Shown piece after piece: positions 1 through 8,806 of a stretch of 64,000 nucleotides of DNA. Numbering within the stretch: the first letter of the stretch is position 1; each line of letters starts with the position of its first letter. Source of the stretch: Nostoc sp. UHCC 0870. GTDB taxonomy: Bacteria; Cyanobacteriota; Cyanobacteriia; Cyanobacteriales; Nostocaceae. The stretch lies in the NCBI RefSeq assembly GCF_022063185.1, contig NZ_CP091913.1:5061141-5125140 (forward strand), in the 5' to 3' direction. The notes under the pieces were generated by a model. It saw only the letters and a list, made by a program, of their open reading frames with translations. It did not search any database and was not told the origin of the DNA. The position numbers and the translations under genes are program-made.

Positions 1-296
1 AAATTCTTATAAATAAACTCACACAGTCGTCGATTATCATCTACTGCTCCTGTTCCTGATTTACCTCCAACAAATAATTCAAATTCAGGTATACAAAAAG
101 TATTCTGCACATCAATCAATAATAAACAAATGCACGTTTTATCAGCAGATGCAGGTTTGATGCTGTTTTGTTCTGCCCATAATTCTGCTTCATCTGCGCG
201 TTTTTGGTATGGTACTCGCCAAACTTCCCCTACTTTCTCAGGGTTGAAGTGAGTGGGTAATTCAGTTGTTGTTTGATTGTTGATAATTATTGCCAT
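1..296 (-). CDS. Cysteine hydrolase (isochorismatase/nicotinamidase-like), 5' part
   Basis: Reading leftwards from an ATG at 296, about 98 codons are open to the window edge, so only the N-terminal part is present. The protein contains LLLIDVQNTF followed by CIPEFELFVGG, which resembles the first beta strand and catalytic Asp region of the cysteine hydrolase (isochorismatase) superfamily, enzymes that cleave amide or vinyl ether bonds through an Asp-Lys-Cys triad. The Lys and Cys would lie outside the window. A charged leader of about 50 residues before the core is long for the family. Substrate cannot be assigned. Confidence 0.6.
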   Translation of the reverse strand, partial: MAIIINNQTTTELPTHFNPEKVGEVWRVPYQKRADEAELWAEQNSIKPASADKTCICLLLIDVQNTFCIPEFELFVGGKSGTGAVDDNRRLCEFIYKN

Positions 297-833
297 ATAA
301 TTAATAGCGTGTAAAAAAGAACTAATAACCCAGTATCTTGGAAAAAGTGGGATTCTAAGAGGATGTTTGAAAAGTCCCCTTTTATGTCATCCTGACGAAG
401 GAAGCATCCCAGTATAACGGTGAAAACGCGGATTCTTCCTTCCGTAAAGCTCCACTCAGAATGACAAATGATACCTGACAAAACTTTTCAAACAACCTCT
501 AAAACTTCCTCTTGATTCCTGACGTTCTGATACTATAGGTACTCCGTTGATCAATATTTTCGTGTTAAGTTTATTTATTCTTCATAAACTTTCGTAATGT
601 ATGAATTTTTCGCAAAGATAAATCTTTATTAAAGCTCTACATATCTTTATCAAAGAGACTTAAGACTAGATTTATTAATAAAATTTACTTTTTTGCCAGT
701 ATATTTATTTACGATACAATCCTCCTATCCTTAAAACTCGTAGGTTTCCCATTAGGCAATTTGGCAATTAGCTGCTAGGTTGTGTAAATTGGACTACATA
801 TATTTAATAAGGGACAAAAGGAATAAAGACAGC
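297..833. other. Intergenic region with putative MITE
   Basis: Divergent spacer of about 537 bases between the hydrolase fragment and gmd. It is AT-rich, contains the inverted-repeat element at 358-500 and must hold the promoters for both flanking genes. I see no convincing coding region; a reverse-strand frame at 287-481 lies inside the inverted-repeat element. Confidence 0.6.
358..500. repeat. MITE-like inverted-repeat element
   Basis: The 18-base ends 358-375 (AGAGGATGTTTGAAAAGT) and 483-500 (ACTTTTCAAACAACCTCT) are reverse complements apart from one base. The element is about 143 bp, has no coding capacity and is bordered by TA on each side (356-357 and 500-501, the latter sharing one base with the end). 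The inner part holds the motif GTCATCCTGACGAAGGAAG. This fits a non-autonomous, terminal-inverted-repeat element; the mobilising transposase is not in the window. Confidence 0.6.
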
Positions 834-1913
834 ATGACGCAAAACAAACGCGCCTTAATTACTGGTATTACTGGTCAAGATGGTTCATACCTGAGTGAAT
901 TTTTATTAGAGCAAGGTTACGAAGTGCATGGTATAATTCGCCGGACTTCTACCTTTAATACTGACCGTATTGACCATATTTACGAAGATCCTCATAAAGA
1001 AGGCGTGCGGTTATTTCTGCATTACGGTGATTTGACCGATGGTACAACTCTGCGACGGATTCTAGAAGAAGTCCAGCCTACAGAAATTTACAACTTGGGC
1101 GCACAATCCCATGTGCGGGTGAGCTTTGATTCTCCAGAATATACGGTAGATGCAGTAGGCATGGGAACACTGCGATTGCTGGAAGCCATCCGCGATTATC
1201 AACGCCGGACTGGGATTGAGGTACGTTTTTATCAAGCAGGTTCTTCAGAAATGTATGGTTTGGTACAAGCCGTACCCCAAAGCGAAACTACACCTTTTTA
1301 CCCCCGTAGTCCCTACGCCTGTGCAAAAGTTTACGCCCACTGGCAAACGGTGAATTACCGTGAATCTTATAAAATGTTTGCTTGCAATGGGATTTTGTTT
1401 AACCACGAATCACCAAGACGAGGCGAAACTTTCGTTACTCGTAAAATTACCAGAGCAGTGGCTCTCATCGTCGCTGGCAAGCAGAAAAGAATCTACATGG
1501 GTAATCTGGATGCCAAAAGAGATTGGGGCTATGCGAAGGATTATGTGCGGGCAATGTGGTTGATGTTGCAAAAAGACCAACCAGATGACTATGTGATTGC
1601 CACAGGTGAAACCCATTCAGTCCGGGAATTTCTCCAATTAGCTTTCAGTCATGTAAATCTTGATTGGCAAGATTACGTAGAATTTGACGATCGCTATCTC
1701 CGCCCAGCAGAAGTAGATTTATTAATCGGCGACCCCACCAAAGCGCAGCAAAAATTGGGTTGGAAGCCTTCAGTTACTTTTGAAGAGTTAGTTTCACTGA
1801 TGGTAGAAGCCGATTTGCAAGCATTAGGTCAAACCTCACCCAATGGTAATGGTTCACTCCTGCCCCAAGACCTTGCTACCATTCGTCAAGAACTGGGTGC
1901 TATGCACTTCTAA
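834..1913 (+). CDS. gmd: GDP-mannose 4,6-dehydratase
   Basis: Converts GDP-D-mannose to GDP-4-keto-6-deoxy-D-mannose with NADP, the first step to GDP-L-fucose and related deoxysugars for surface polysaccharide. Visible features are the N-terminal Rossmann motif TGITGQDGSYLSEFLL, the RRTSTFNTDRIDHIY segment, GSSEMYG and the catalytic SPYACAKVYAHW (YxxxK) typical of extended SDR enzymes. The ATG at 834 is chosen because the protein then starts MTQNKRALITG, at the usual family position; an upstream in-frame TTG at 780 would add an unrelated leader. Length is 359 aa, normal for the family. The partner fcl follows after 24 bases, so the two are probably co-transcribed. The deoxysugar product could feed exopolysaccharide or heterocyst envelope glycans (inference). 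Confidence 0.95.
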   Translation: MTQNKRALITGITGQDGSYLSEFLLEQGYEVHGIIRRTSTFNTDRIDHIYEDPHKEGVRLFLHYGDLTDGTTLRRILEEVQPTEIYNLGAQSHVRVSFDSPEYTVDAVGMGTLRLLEAIRDYQRRTGIEVRFYQAGSSEMYGLVQAVPQSETTPFYPRSPYACAKVYAHWQTVNYRESYKMFACNGILFNHESPRRGETFVTRKITRAVALIVAGKQKRIYMGNLDAKRDWGYAKDYVRAMWLMLQKDQPDDYVIATGETHSVREFLQLAFSHVNLDWQDYVEFDDRYLRPAEVDLLIGDPTKAQQKLGWKPSVTFEELVSLMVEADLQALGQTSPNGNGSLLPQDLATIRQELGAMHF

Positions 1914-1937
1914 TGAACTCTTGCCAAGGATAAAAAT

Positions 1938-2882
1938 ATGACCTCCTTAGAGCTACAAAATAAACGAATTCTCGTCACTGGTGGGGCAGGGTTTTTAGGC
2001 CGTCAGGTAATAGATCAGCTGTGCAAAGCTGGGGCTGACTTGGCCAAGATTACTGTCCCGCGATCGCGGGAATTAGATTTACGTATCCTAGAAAACTGCC
2101 AACGCGCAGTAGACCAGCAAGATATCATCATTCACTTAGCGGCTCATGTCGGTGGTATCGGTCTCAACCGCGAAAAACCAGCAGAGTTATTCTACGACAA
2201 CTTGATCATGGGGACTCAACTCATCCATGCTGCCTATCAAGGAGGCGTAGAAAAATTCGTTTGTGTGGGTACAATCTGCGCCTACCCAAAATTTACCCCA
2301 GTACCATTTAAAGAAGATGACCTGTGGAATGGTTATCCAGAAGAAACGAATGCTCCCTATGGGGTAGCTAAAAAAGCACTTTTAGTACAACTGCAATCTT
2401 ATCGTCAGCAGTACAACTTTAATGGTATTTACTTACTACCAGTAAATTTATACGGGCCTGAAGATAATTTTGATCCGAGAAGTTCCCATGTCATCCCCGC
2501 CTTAATTCACAAAGTTTATGAAGCCCAAGTTCGGGGAGACAAACAACTTCCAGTTTGGGGTGATGGTAGTCCTACCCGTGAGTTTCTGTATTCAGAAGAT
2601 GCCGCACGAGGCATTGTTATGGGTACACAATTGTACAATGACTCCGAACCAGTTAACTTGGGGACGGGTTATGAAATCTCCATCCGCGATTTAGTCACCT
2701 TAATTTGCGAACTGATGGAATTTGACGGGGAAATAATTTGGGAAACAGATCAGCCAAACGGTCAACCCCGTCGTTGTTTGGATACTGAACGGGCGAAACA
2801 AGCTTTTAATTTCACGGCTCAAGTAGATTTCCGGCAGGGATTAAAGAATACTATTGATTGGTATCGGCAAAATGCCGCTTAG
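1938..2882 (+). CDS. fcl: GDP-L-fucose synthase
   Basis: Bifunctional epimerase/reductase that turns GDP-4-keto-6-deoxymannose into GDP-L-fucose using NADPH. The N-terminus has the GGAGFLGRQV dinucleotide-binding loop; the GTICAYPKF and NAPYGVAKKA segments give the catalytic Ser/Cys and YxxxK residues of the family. Length 314 aa is standard. AAGGA at 1926-1930 stands 7 bases ahead of the ATG. It follows gmd directly on the same strand, completing the two-step pathway, and a strong hairpin lies at 2917-2949 just behind it. Confidence 0.95.
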   Translation: MTSLELQNKRILVTGGAGFLGRQVIDQLCKAGADLAKITVPRSRELDLRILENCQRAVDQQDIIIHLAAHVGGIGLNREKPAELFYDNLIMGTQLIHAAYQGGVEKFVCVGTICAYPKFTPVPFKEDDLWNGYPEETNAPYGVAKKALLVQLQSYRQQYNFNGIYLLPVNLYGPEDNFDPRSSHVIPALIHKVYEAQVRGDKQLPVWGDGSPTREFLYSEDAARGIVMGTQLYNDSEPVNLGTGYEISIRDLVTLICELMEFDGEIIWETDQPNGQPRRCLDTERAKQAFNFTAQVDFRQGLKNTIDWYRQNAA

Positions 2883-2916
2883 GGAATAGGGAATACGATT
2901 CGTTAAGTACAAATTT

Positions 2917-2949
2917 AGAACCCCGACTTCTCTAAGAAGTCGGGGTTCT
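2917..2949. terminator. Hairpin, likely terminator after fcl
   Basis: A perfect 14-bp stem (2917-2930 with 2936-2949, AGAACCCCGACTTC and its complement) with a 5-base loop TCTAA lies 35 bases after the fcl stop. No long U-run follows. Similar CCCCGACTTC hairpins are common dispersed elements in cyanobacterial genomes, so it may be a repeat that also acts as a terminator. Confidence 0.6.
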
Positions 2950-2992
2950 GTAACCCTAAACTACTACTGTGTCAATTTAGTTTCAACAGTTC

Positions 2993-3042
2993 GTAGTAAG
3001 GACTTTAGTCCTTTTCCAAATGAGGACTAAAGTCCTTACTAC
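2993..3042. repeat. Long hairpin repeat, copy 1
   Basis: A perfect 20-bp stem (2993-3012 against 3023-3042; arm GTAGTAAGGACTTTAGTCCT) with a 10-base loop. The same 20-base arms and the same loop length recur at 42615-42664 with a different loop sequence, which shows a dispersed family and selection or copying for the arms only. It lies between fcl and the cyclo-ligase gene. Confidence 0.85.
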
Positions 3043-3104
3043 AAACTTGCTCATCTATCAATTGAAACTTGACGCACTACTACGTACTTAGATTATAAAT
3101 CGAC

Positions 3105-3680
3105 ATGGACAAAGTTGATCATCAACTAAATAAGGGAAAATTACGCCGGACTTTGTTAAAAACTCGGCAGTCGATGTCTGTTAGAGAATGGCGAGAAAAA
3201 AGCGATCGCATCTGTAAACTATTACAAGCTTCTACTCTCTTCACCGAAGCCAAAACCATACTTGCTTATTTCAGCTTTCGCCAAGAACCTGACCTTAGTC
3301 CCCTATTTGCAGATAATCAATATCGCTGGGGATTTCCGCGCTGCATCAGTCAATCGCTACACTGGCATAGTTGGCAATCTGGGGAATCGTTACAGATTAA
3401 TTCCTACGGTATTCAAGAACCCCATCCTGAAACACCAACTATCCATCCTGAAGACGTAGATTTAATTCTCGTTCCTAGTGTTGCTTGCGATCGCCGGGGA
3501 TATCGTCTAGGTTATGGTGGTGGTTATTACGATCGCTTGCTCAGTTCGACCGAATGGGCAAACAAGCCAACAGTAGGAATTGTCTTTGAATCTGCTTATT
3601 TAATCCAACTACCTATTCAACCTTGGGATCAACCTTTAGTTGCTGTGGCTACTGAAACAGAATTTTATATTAATTCGTAA
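3105..3680 (+). CDS. 5-formyltetrahydrofolate cyclo-ligase
   Basis: ATP-dependent enzyme returning 5-formyl-THF to the 5,10-methenyl-THF pool in one-carbon metabolism. The family hallmark YRLGYGGGYYDRLL is seen near residues 132-145, and the N-terminal basic KGKLRRTLLKTR segment matches the usual start of the fold. Length of 191 aa is normal. ATG at 3105 is the first of the frame after the upstream hairpin repeats. It has no pathway neighbours; a repeat of the GCTAACG family begins right at its stop codon. Confidence 0.93.
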   Translation: MDKVDHQLNKGKLRRTLLKTRQSMSVREWREKSDRICKLLQASTLFTEAKTILAYFSFRQEPDLSPLFADNQYRWGFPRCISQSLHWHSWQSGESLQINSYGIQEPHPETPTIHPEDVDLILVPSVACDRRGYRLGYGGGYYDRLLSSTEWANKPTVGIVFESAYLIQLPIQPWDQPLVAVATETEFYINS

Positions 3681-3681
3681 T

Positions 3682-3706
3682 GGACTAACGTCCCGCTACG
3701 CTAACG
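3682..3706. repeat. GC-rich CTAACG-type repeat, copy a
   Basis: The stretch beginning GGACTAACGTCCCGCTACGC and ending CTAACG is a variant of a short repeat present at 4616-4640, 11015-11041, 12471-12497, 20528-20551, 47192-47215, 63349-63376 and 63381-63404. Each has a GGGCTAACGCCC-like half hairpin followed by CGCTxCGCTAACG. It starts two bases after the stop of the preceding gene. Confidence 0.7.
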
Positions 3707-3741
3707 TGATGGGCTTTGCCCTGCTACATTAAATTTGGATT

Positions 3742-3746
3742 GGAGG
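3742..3746 (+). promoter_or_regulatory. Ribosome binding site deciding a GTG start
   Basis: GGAGG lies 8 bases before GTG at 3755, while no comparable site precedes the in-frame upstream ATG at 3716, which lies inside the intergenic repeat. This supports the GTG as the start of the ABC permease. Confidence 0.75.
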
Positions 3747-3754
3747 AAAGCGAC

Positions 3755-4597
3755 GTGATTAATTTGCGATTGAAAAATACTAGAATGCCACCTGTGATGA
3801 TGTACTTTTTATTAGGTGCGATCGCAATCATCACACTCTTTCCTCTACTGTGGCTGATCAGCACTGCTTTAAAATCACCCACAGAAAATATTTTTCAATC
3901 GCCACCGCAGTTATTACCCAGTCAACCTACCTTAGAAAACTTCTCTAAGGTGTGGCAATCTTTACCTTTTGGGCAGTACATCTATAACAGTACATTGGTA
4001 GCAGTGCTGACTGTAGCTTTCAATCTGCTGTTTTGCTCCCTAGCTGCTTATCCTTTAGCACGGCTATCATTTCCGGGGAGGAATGGCATTTTTATTGCGA
4101 TCGTTTCTACGATTATGATTCCTTTCCAAATCGTGATGATACCCTTATATATTTTGACAGTGCAGTTAGGGTTGAGAAATACTTATTTGGGAATGATTTT
4201 CCCCAGCTTGGCTTCTGCTTTTGGTATTTTCCTACTTAGACAAGCTTTTATGGGAGTTCCCAAAGAGATAGAAGAAGCCGCGCGGATGGATGGCAGTTCA
4301 GAATTAGGCTTGTGGTGGCATATTATGTTACCAGCAGTTAGACCAGCCCTAGTAACTCTCGCTATTTTCGTCTTTATCGGTTCGTGGAGTGACTTTCTTT
4401 GGCCTTTGATAGTCATTCAAGATGAAAACTTATACACCCTACCCTTGGGAGTAGCCAAATTAGCAGGGACATTTTCTCTAGACTGGCGTTTAGTAGCTGC
4501 TGGATCAGTAATTGCGATCGCACCTGTTTTGTTAGTATTCCTAGTTTTACAGCGTTATATCGTCGCTACAGATACAGGGAGTGGAGTTAAGGGGTAA
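3755..4597 (+). CDS. Carbohydrate ABC transporter permease (MalG type)
   Basis: Inner-membrane permease of a sugar importer. About six hydrophobic segments are visible, from the first at residues 15-35 (after the start MINLRLKNTRMPP) to the last near the C-terminus. The cytoplasmic EAA loop, EEAARMDGSSELGLWWHIML followed by PAVRPAL, contacts the ATPase and is diagnostic of the MalFGK class. The 280-aa length matches MalG/GgtD/LacG-type proteins. GTG at 3755 is preferred because of the GGAGG site; the longer frame from 3716 reads through repeat sequence. No MalF-type permease, binding protein or ATPase gene is adjacent, so its partners must be encoded elsewhere. Substrate unknown; sugar or polyol is an inference from family. 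Confidence 0.88.
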   Translation: MINLRLKNTRMPPVMMYFLLGAIAIITLFPLLWLISTALKSPTENIFQSPPQLLPSQPTLENFSKVWQSLPFGQYIYNSTLVAVLTVAFNLLFCSLAAYPLARLSFPGRNGIFIAIVSTIMIPFQIVMIPLYILTVQLGLRNTYLGMIFPSLASAFGIFLLRQAFMGVPKEIEEAARMDGSSELGLWWHIMLPAVRPALVTLAIFVFIGSWSDFLWPLIVIQDENLYTLPLGVAKLAGTFSLDWRLVAAGSVIAIAPVLLVFLVLQRYIVATDTGSGVKG

Positions 4598-4615
4598 CAA
4601 TTCGTAATTCGTAAT

Positions 4616-4640
4616 GGGCTAACGCCCCGCTCCGCTAACG
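4616..4640. repeat. GC-rich GGGCTAACGCCCCGCT repeat, copy b
   Basis: Full form of the repeat (GGGCTAACGCCCC then GCTCCGCTAACG), flanked on both sides by tandem AATTCGTA units (4599-4615 and 4641-4651). It lies in the gap between convergent genes. Confidence 0.8.
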
Positions 4641-4679
4641 TAATTCGTAATTAAGACTGGTAAAAATTCTACCTTGCCC

Positions 4680-4715
4680 CCTACACCCCTACACCCCTAC
4701 ACCCCTACACCCCTA
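4680..4715. repeat. Tandem ACACCCCT repeat overlapping a gene end
   Basis: About four copies of an 8-9 base unit (CTACACCCC) run through the 3' end of the reverse-strand gene ending at 4697; the last residues RGVGV and the stop codon are made by the repeat itself. Confidence 0.8.
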
Positions 4716-7700
4716 AAATTAATCGTATAAGGTTCATCCAAGGACTGCTGAGTGCTGGCTTTCATTGCATTTAGATAACGGTGGAAAATTTGCAGTTGTG
4801 AGAAATTGGGACGATAAGTAAGATTACCTTGTTTTTCAAACAGGGGTGTAGAGGCGATCGCCTGATAATCTGAATTAGATTGAGAGTTTTGGGTCAGCCA
4901 AGTAGATTCGGGGGAAACAGGAATCAAACCTGGAGGTAATTCCCCTTCTAAGAAGGCTAAAAGTCTTTGCTGACAAGTGCTGGTATTGATACCGCGAGCC
5001 TCAAATAAGTGCAGAACTTCCCCAAATGCCAGAGTTCTGTCTGGTAATAATCGCAGTAATTCTGTAAACAAGAAATAATCTGTATATTGGTGACGAGATT
5101 CTTCTAAAACTTGGGGATGTAGGGGTAGTACAGCTAAACCATAGGCGACACGACTACAGTTAGGAATGCCATTTTCACCTAGGTACGCATCTTGAATCAT
5201 CTTGGCGTTGGGGAGTTTCTGCCGCAACCATCGATTGACAACGCCTAAATTCGCCACTCCACCACTTAAAATTGCTTGGTTAATTGCTTCAGTGGGAATA
5301 CCACGCGCTACTAATAACTTATTGAGTTCCCGGTTGAGGCGACGGACAAAGGGGACAAATACTTGAGTTTCTAAATCTCGACGCTGTAAAATCCAGCGTT
5401 GATCAGCTAATTCAAAGCTAAAAGACTCTTGGCGTTGCAAAATTAGCTTTAAAGCTAGGGCTGCATCTAGTACCGCCTGTCCCAGTAGGGAACTTTCGAG
5501 ACGCTGCTGTAAGAGAATCCGCGCCTTGATGTCTGGTTCTCCCACACGCGGTAATTCTAAATCATCTAAACCCAGACTTTCCCACTGCGCTTCGTCCAAA
5601 TCTGGAAAAGCTGATTGCCATTGCCAAGGGTGACTATGAATTTTTTGGTTATCTTCTGGGTTTTCCCCACGAGATTGGCGGTATTTGGGCGGTAATAATA
5701 ACTGACAGATAATGTCTTGCTCAATCCCTTTGCTGGCATAGGCAAAACCGTGGAGCATGAAATGATTGTGGGTGAGTTGTTCTAACCTATCTGGCACATC
5801 GACCAATCCCATTTCTGTGGCAGTTGCGCCAATATTAATCACAAGGGTATTACCGACGATCGCATAATCGCTGGTTTGAGCCGGGGTTAAACCTTCGTGG
5901 GTGCTAAATTTTACTGTTTCACCATTAGCACCATTAAGAATACTTAGTAAGCTAGCGATCGCTTCTTCGACAAAAAATACTTGCTGGGGATGTTGAACTA
6001 ATCTACTTGTCAGTAAAGCTTCCCGCAGATTAAAGCGATATTGTTCAGACCAACTAGAGGGGGAGTTACAAATCACACCAGCAATTTGATCAATAATGCT
6101 GTGGAAGGTACTTTCATCTAAGCCTACGGCTGTGGCAATTAAACCTTGAGTTGTGCTATCGCGGTCTGCTTTCAGGGTTAAAAGTAACTTGGAGAGCGAT
6201 CGCACTATCCAAATTAAAGGCCCAGCCGAAAATTCGTTAAATTGCAATACAGGTTGCCATTTTTGCTCTTCATTTTTATAGGGAATTGCTACCTGTAAAT
6301 ATGGTTTTAACTGCGCTGAATAAAGATGATTTTTCAGATGAGATGCGCGCTCATCGCTGCTGTCAGCCTGTCTAGGAGGTAAAGAAGTGTTAGGCAAATA
6401 AACTTCTGCGGGTAAACGGAAGGATTGCTGGAAGTTATTAGTTCCCGGTTGCTGTTCTGCTGACCAACAAATCGGATAGACAACACCAGTAGAGCGATTT
6501 AATAAAGTGGCAGAAATCCCAGTAGTCCCCAAATCAATGCCTAAATACCAAACTGAGTCTAAAGCATCATCTGCAATTTCGGTATTGTCGATGGGATTAT
6601 CAGGAATGATCACAGAACTGTCGTAAGTGGTCGTTGGGACTTCCTGTTCTTTTTCAGTGGGGCTAAAGTCTAAGGCGGTTTCTGTTTGGGGGGTGGAGAT
6701 AGGGTTAGCTGGGGAAACATCTAAAGGGGAGGAGTCCACAGTCAATGTATTTTCTGCTACTTCTTGATCTAATTGTTCGCGATCGCGTAGCCCATCGCTG
6801 ACCCAAAACTCCGCACTTTCCAACCCCATTAATGGTGATTGTGGTGTCTGTGAGTTTGGTTCATCAAGCTTGGCTAAATCTTGGTGTAATTTCAGCCATT
6901 GCTCTTCGTTCAGAGCAATTTCAGGGAGATTAGCTAACTCAGTGACTTCTGGTGAAAGTAAATTTTCTTGGGGTGAAGCCGGAATAAATTGTTCTGGTGA
7001 ATGTTCCGGTTGTTTGTGAGTTAATCTTGGTGGCTTTTGTTCAACTGTCGGCACAATTAAGGCTGCCTCATCCTCTACCGCAGAAGCTACGGCTAACTGT
7101 TCTAGAATTACAGGTTCTGGTGTCGAGACAGTGGGCGGCGGGGCAGTTTCCTCTAATTTCCAGCTTCTAGCCAGTTCTTCAATATCTACATCTGCAAATA
7201 AATCTGTTAAAGATGTGATTGTATCTTCATGAGTTGGTTGTATTGCTGGCAAGTCTACTGCATCTACAAAACTAATAGTTGGAGTTGGTTCTGCAAATAA
7301 TAATAAGTCTGTGGACTCAATAGGCGGATCTGGGATGTCCAGGGGGTTAGTATCATTAAAAAAATCGGTATCTGATTCGTCAAACCAAGCTTCTGGCATC
7401 ATTGCCGCCGTATCGACCTCGGCTAAAATATTTTGAGGCGCGATTACAGTATCAGCAGCATCTAACCCTGGTAACTCTTCAGTTACTGTCTCTGAATTTA
7501 ATTCCAGAAGGGCATTAATAAAATAATTGTCATTACCAAACAAACTGGCGTAGATCAGATCAACTTCATCATCGGTTGATTCCCCACTATCCTCAGACAA
7601 AATATCTGGAGTAGTCAAATTCTCAGCAGATATAGACTCATCAACACCAAGCTGCAAAAGCATTTCATCTAATTCATCAGTCATTAAGGCCTCAAATTCG

Positions 7701-8806
7701 GCCGTTTCCAAGAGATGATCATCTTCGGTGGAGAGAACGCCATTGCTCATCGTTACATCTAAGTCTGCTGCGAAGATGCGAGATTCTTCGTTGGTGTTGT
7801 CTGTAAATAAAAGCTCCGATTCTACAGATAGGCTAGTGTCAGTTGACGGCGATAAGTCTGGAATAACTGGACTAACGCTTGATAGTGTAGCCGCAAGGGT
7901 TTGATTTTCTAACTTAGGGGTAGGTACTGAAGAATTAGATAAATTTTGTTGTATATGTTGCGTCAAATTATCCAGCAGACTAACGAGCAATTGTTCCCCT
8001 TGCAAACCCTTGCTGTGCATTCTTACCAGTGATTGAGATAAAGATTCATGATAAGTATTTACATTACGCTGCAAAGAGTCAAATACAACATTTACAGTAC
8101 CATCCAAAGACAACAAACGTTGATCTAATTCTTGAGCTAGCTGTGTTAACCGCTCTGTTTTTTCTGAAGATTCCCAGAAGGGTTGACTACTAGCATCTGT
8201 AGCTTCTAGATTGCTGTGATGATTATTATTAACATCACTAGAATAATTTACTCTTGCCTCAGCCATTTTAGGCATTAACGCTGGTGCTAGGCGACTCATC
8301 AGAACTTGTAAAAATTCGGTAATGATTTGCTCTTGGTTTGCCAGTTGTTGACTTAAAGAGTAATTATGTAGTCGCCTTTGCTCTAGCTGTCTAATTTCCT
8401 GTGCCAAAACTGTCCGTTCTTGCAACAAGGCTGTAATTTCTCCTTGCAATGGCTGTATACAGGCGGACAATTCATTTTTGATTTGTTCGGTGAGGGAATG
8501 AGTTAATTCTTGAGTTGATTCTTGATGAGTTGAGATTTGTGGTGATGTCGCCTGATTCTGACCCTGGTCAATGAACTTCTCCAACAACGACGATTTTTGG
8601 GACTGTCCCCCAGACAAGTTTTGTTGAGAGTGTTCTAATTTCTCAGGCTCTTGTAGCTGAATTAAAAAATTGCGGGTTCTTTCTAAAACCTCTTTCGGCT
8701 CTTGCGCCTGACTAGACAGAAGCCTAGACAGGCGCGTACTATTGCTGTTCAGTAAGTTGTCAATATCTGCAATTAGTTTTTGAATTTCATCGTTGCGGAA
8801 AGTCAC
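4697..8806 (-). CDS. Giant coiled-coil protein with C-terminal Hsp70/actin-fold ATPase domain
   Basis: A 1369-aa protein of unknown function. Residues about 1-190 are charged and rich in heptad-like Leu/Gln/Glu patterns (a likely coiled coil near 115-160). Residues about 200-740 are acidic, low-complexity and probably disordered. The C-terminal part from about 750 has the three hallmarks of the Hsp70/actin/hexokinase ATPase fold: phosphate-1 YLGIDLGTTGISATLL (about 755-770), phosphate-2 VINIGATATEMGLVDV (about 985-1000) and the adenosine motif AILSGGVANLGVVNRWL (about 1178-1194). No DnaK substrate-binding domain is recognisable. No signal peptide, so probably cytoplasmic. It stands alone, convergent with the ABC permease. 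A chaperone-like or cytoskeletal ATPase role is possible but only inferred. The last residues come from tandem repeat DNA. Confidence 0.75.
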   Translation of the reverse strand: MTFRNDEIQKLIADIDNLLNSNSTRLSRLLSSQAQEPKEVLERTRNFLIQLQEPEKLEHSQQNLSGGQSQKSSLLEKFIDQGQNQATSPQISTHQESTQELTHSLTEQIKNELSACIQPLQGEITALLQERTVLAQEIRQLEQRRLHNYSLSQQLANQEQIITEFLQVLMSRLAPALMPKMAEARVNYSSDVNNNHHSNLEATDASSQPFWESSEKTERLTQLAQELDQRLLSLDGTVNVVFDSLQRNVNTYHESLSQSLVRMHSKGLQGEQLLVSLLDNLTQHIQQNLSNSSVPTPKLENQTLAATLSSVSPVIPDLSPSTDTSLSVESELLFTDNTNEESRIFAADLDVTMSNGVLSTEDDHLLETAEFEALMTDELDEMLLQLGVDESISAENLTTPDILSEDSGESTDDEVDLIYASLFGNDNYFINALLELNSETVTEELPGLDAADTVIAPQNILAEVDTAAMMPEAWFDESDTDFFNDTNPLDIPDPPIESTDLLLFAEPTPTISFVDAVDLPAIQPTHEDTITSLTDLFADVDIEELARSWKLEETAPPPTVSTPEPVILEQLAVASAVEDEAALIVPTVEQKPPRLTHKQPEHSPEQFIPASPQENLLSPEVTELANLPEIALNEEQWLKLHQDLAKLDEPNSQTPQSPLMGLESAEFWVSDGLRDREQLDQEVAENTLTVDSSPLDVSPANPISTPQTETALDFSPTEKEQEVPTTTYDSSVIIPDNPIDNTEIADDALDSVWYLGIDLGTTGISATLLNRSTGVVYPICWSAEQQPGTNNFQQSFRLPAEVYLPNTSLPPRQADSSDERASHLKNHLYSAQLKPYLQVAIPYKNEEQKWQPVLQFNEFSAGPLIWIVRSLSKLLLTLKADRDSTTQGLIATAVGLDESTFHSIIDQIAGVICNSPSSWSEQYRFNLREALLTSRLVQHPQQVFFVEEAIASLLSILNGANGETVKFSTHEGLTPAQTSDYAIVGNTLVINIGATATEMGLVDVPDRLEQLTHNHFMLHGFAYASKGIEQDIICQLLLPPKYRQSRGENPEDNQKIHSHPWQWQSAFPDLDEAQWESLGLDDLELPRVGEPDIKARILLQQRLESSLLGQAVLDAALALKLILQRQESFSFELADQRWILQRRDLETQVFVPFVRRLNRELNKLLVARGIPTEAINQAILSGGVANLGVVNRWLRQKLPNAKMIQDAYLGENGIPNCSRVAYGLAVLPLHPQVLEESRHQYTDYFLFTELLRLLPDRTLAFGEVLHLFEARGINTSTCQQRLLAFLEGELPPGLIPVSPESTWLTQNSQSNSDYQAIASTPLFEKQGNLTYRPNFSQLQIFHRYLNAMKASTQQSLDEPYTINFRGVGV

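Noticed and set aside
287..481. Reverse-strand 64-codon frame
   Set aside because: It lies almost wholly within an inverted-repeat element and has no protein family features.
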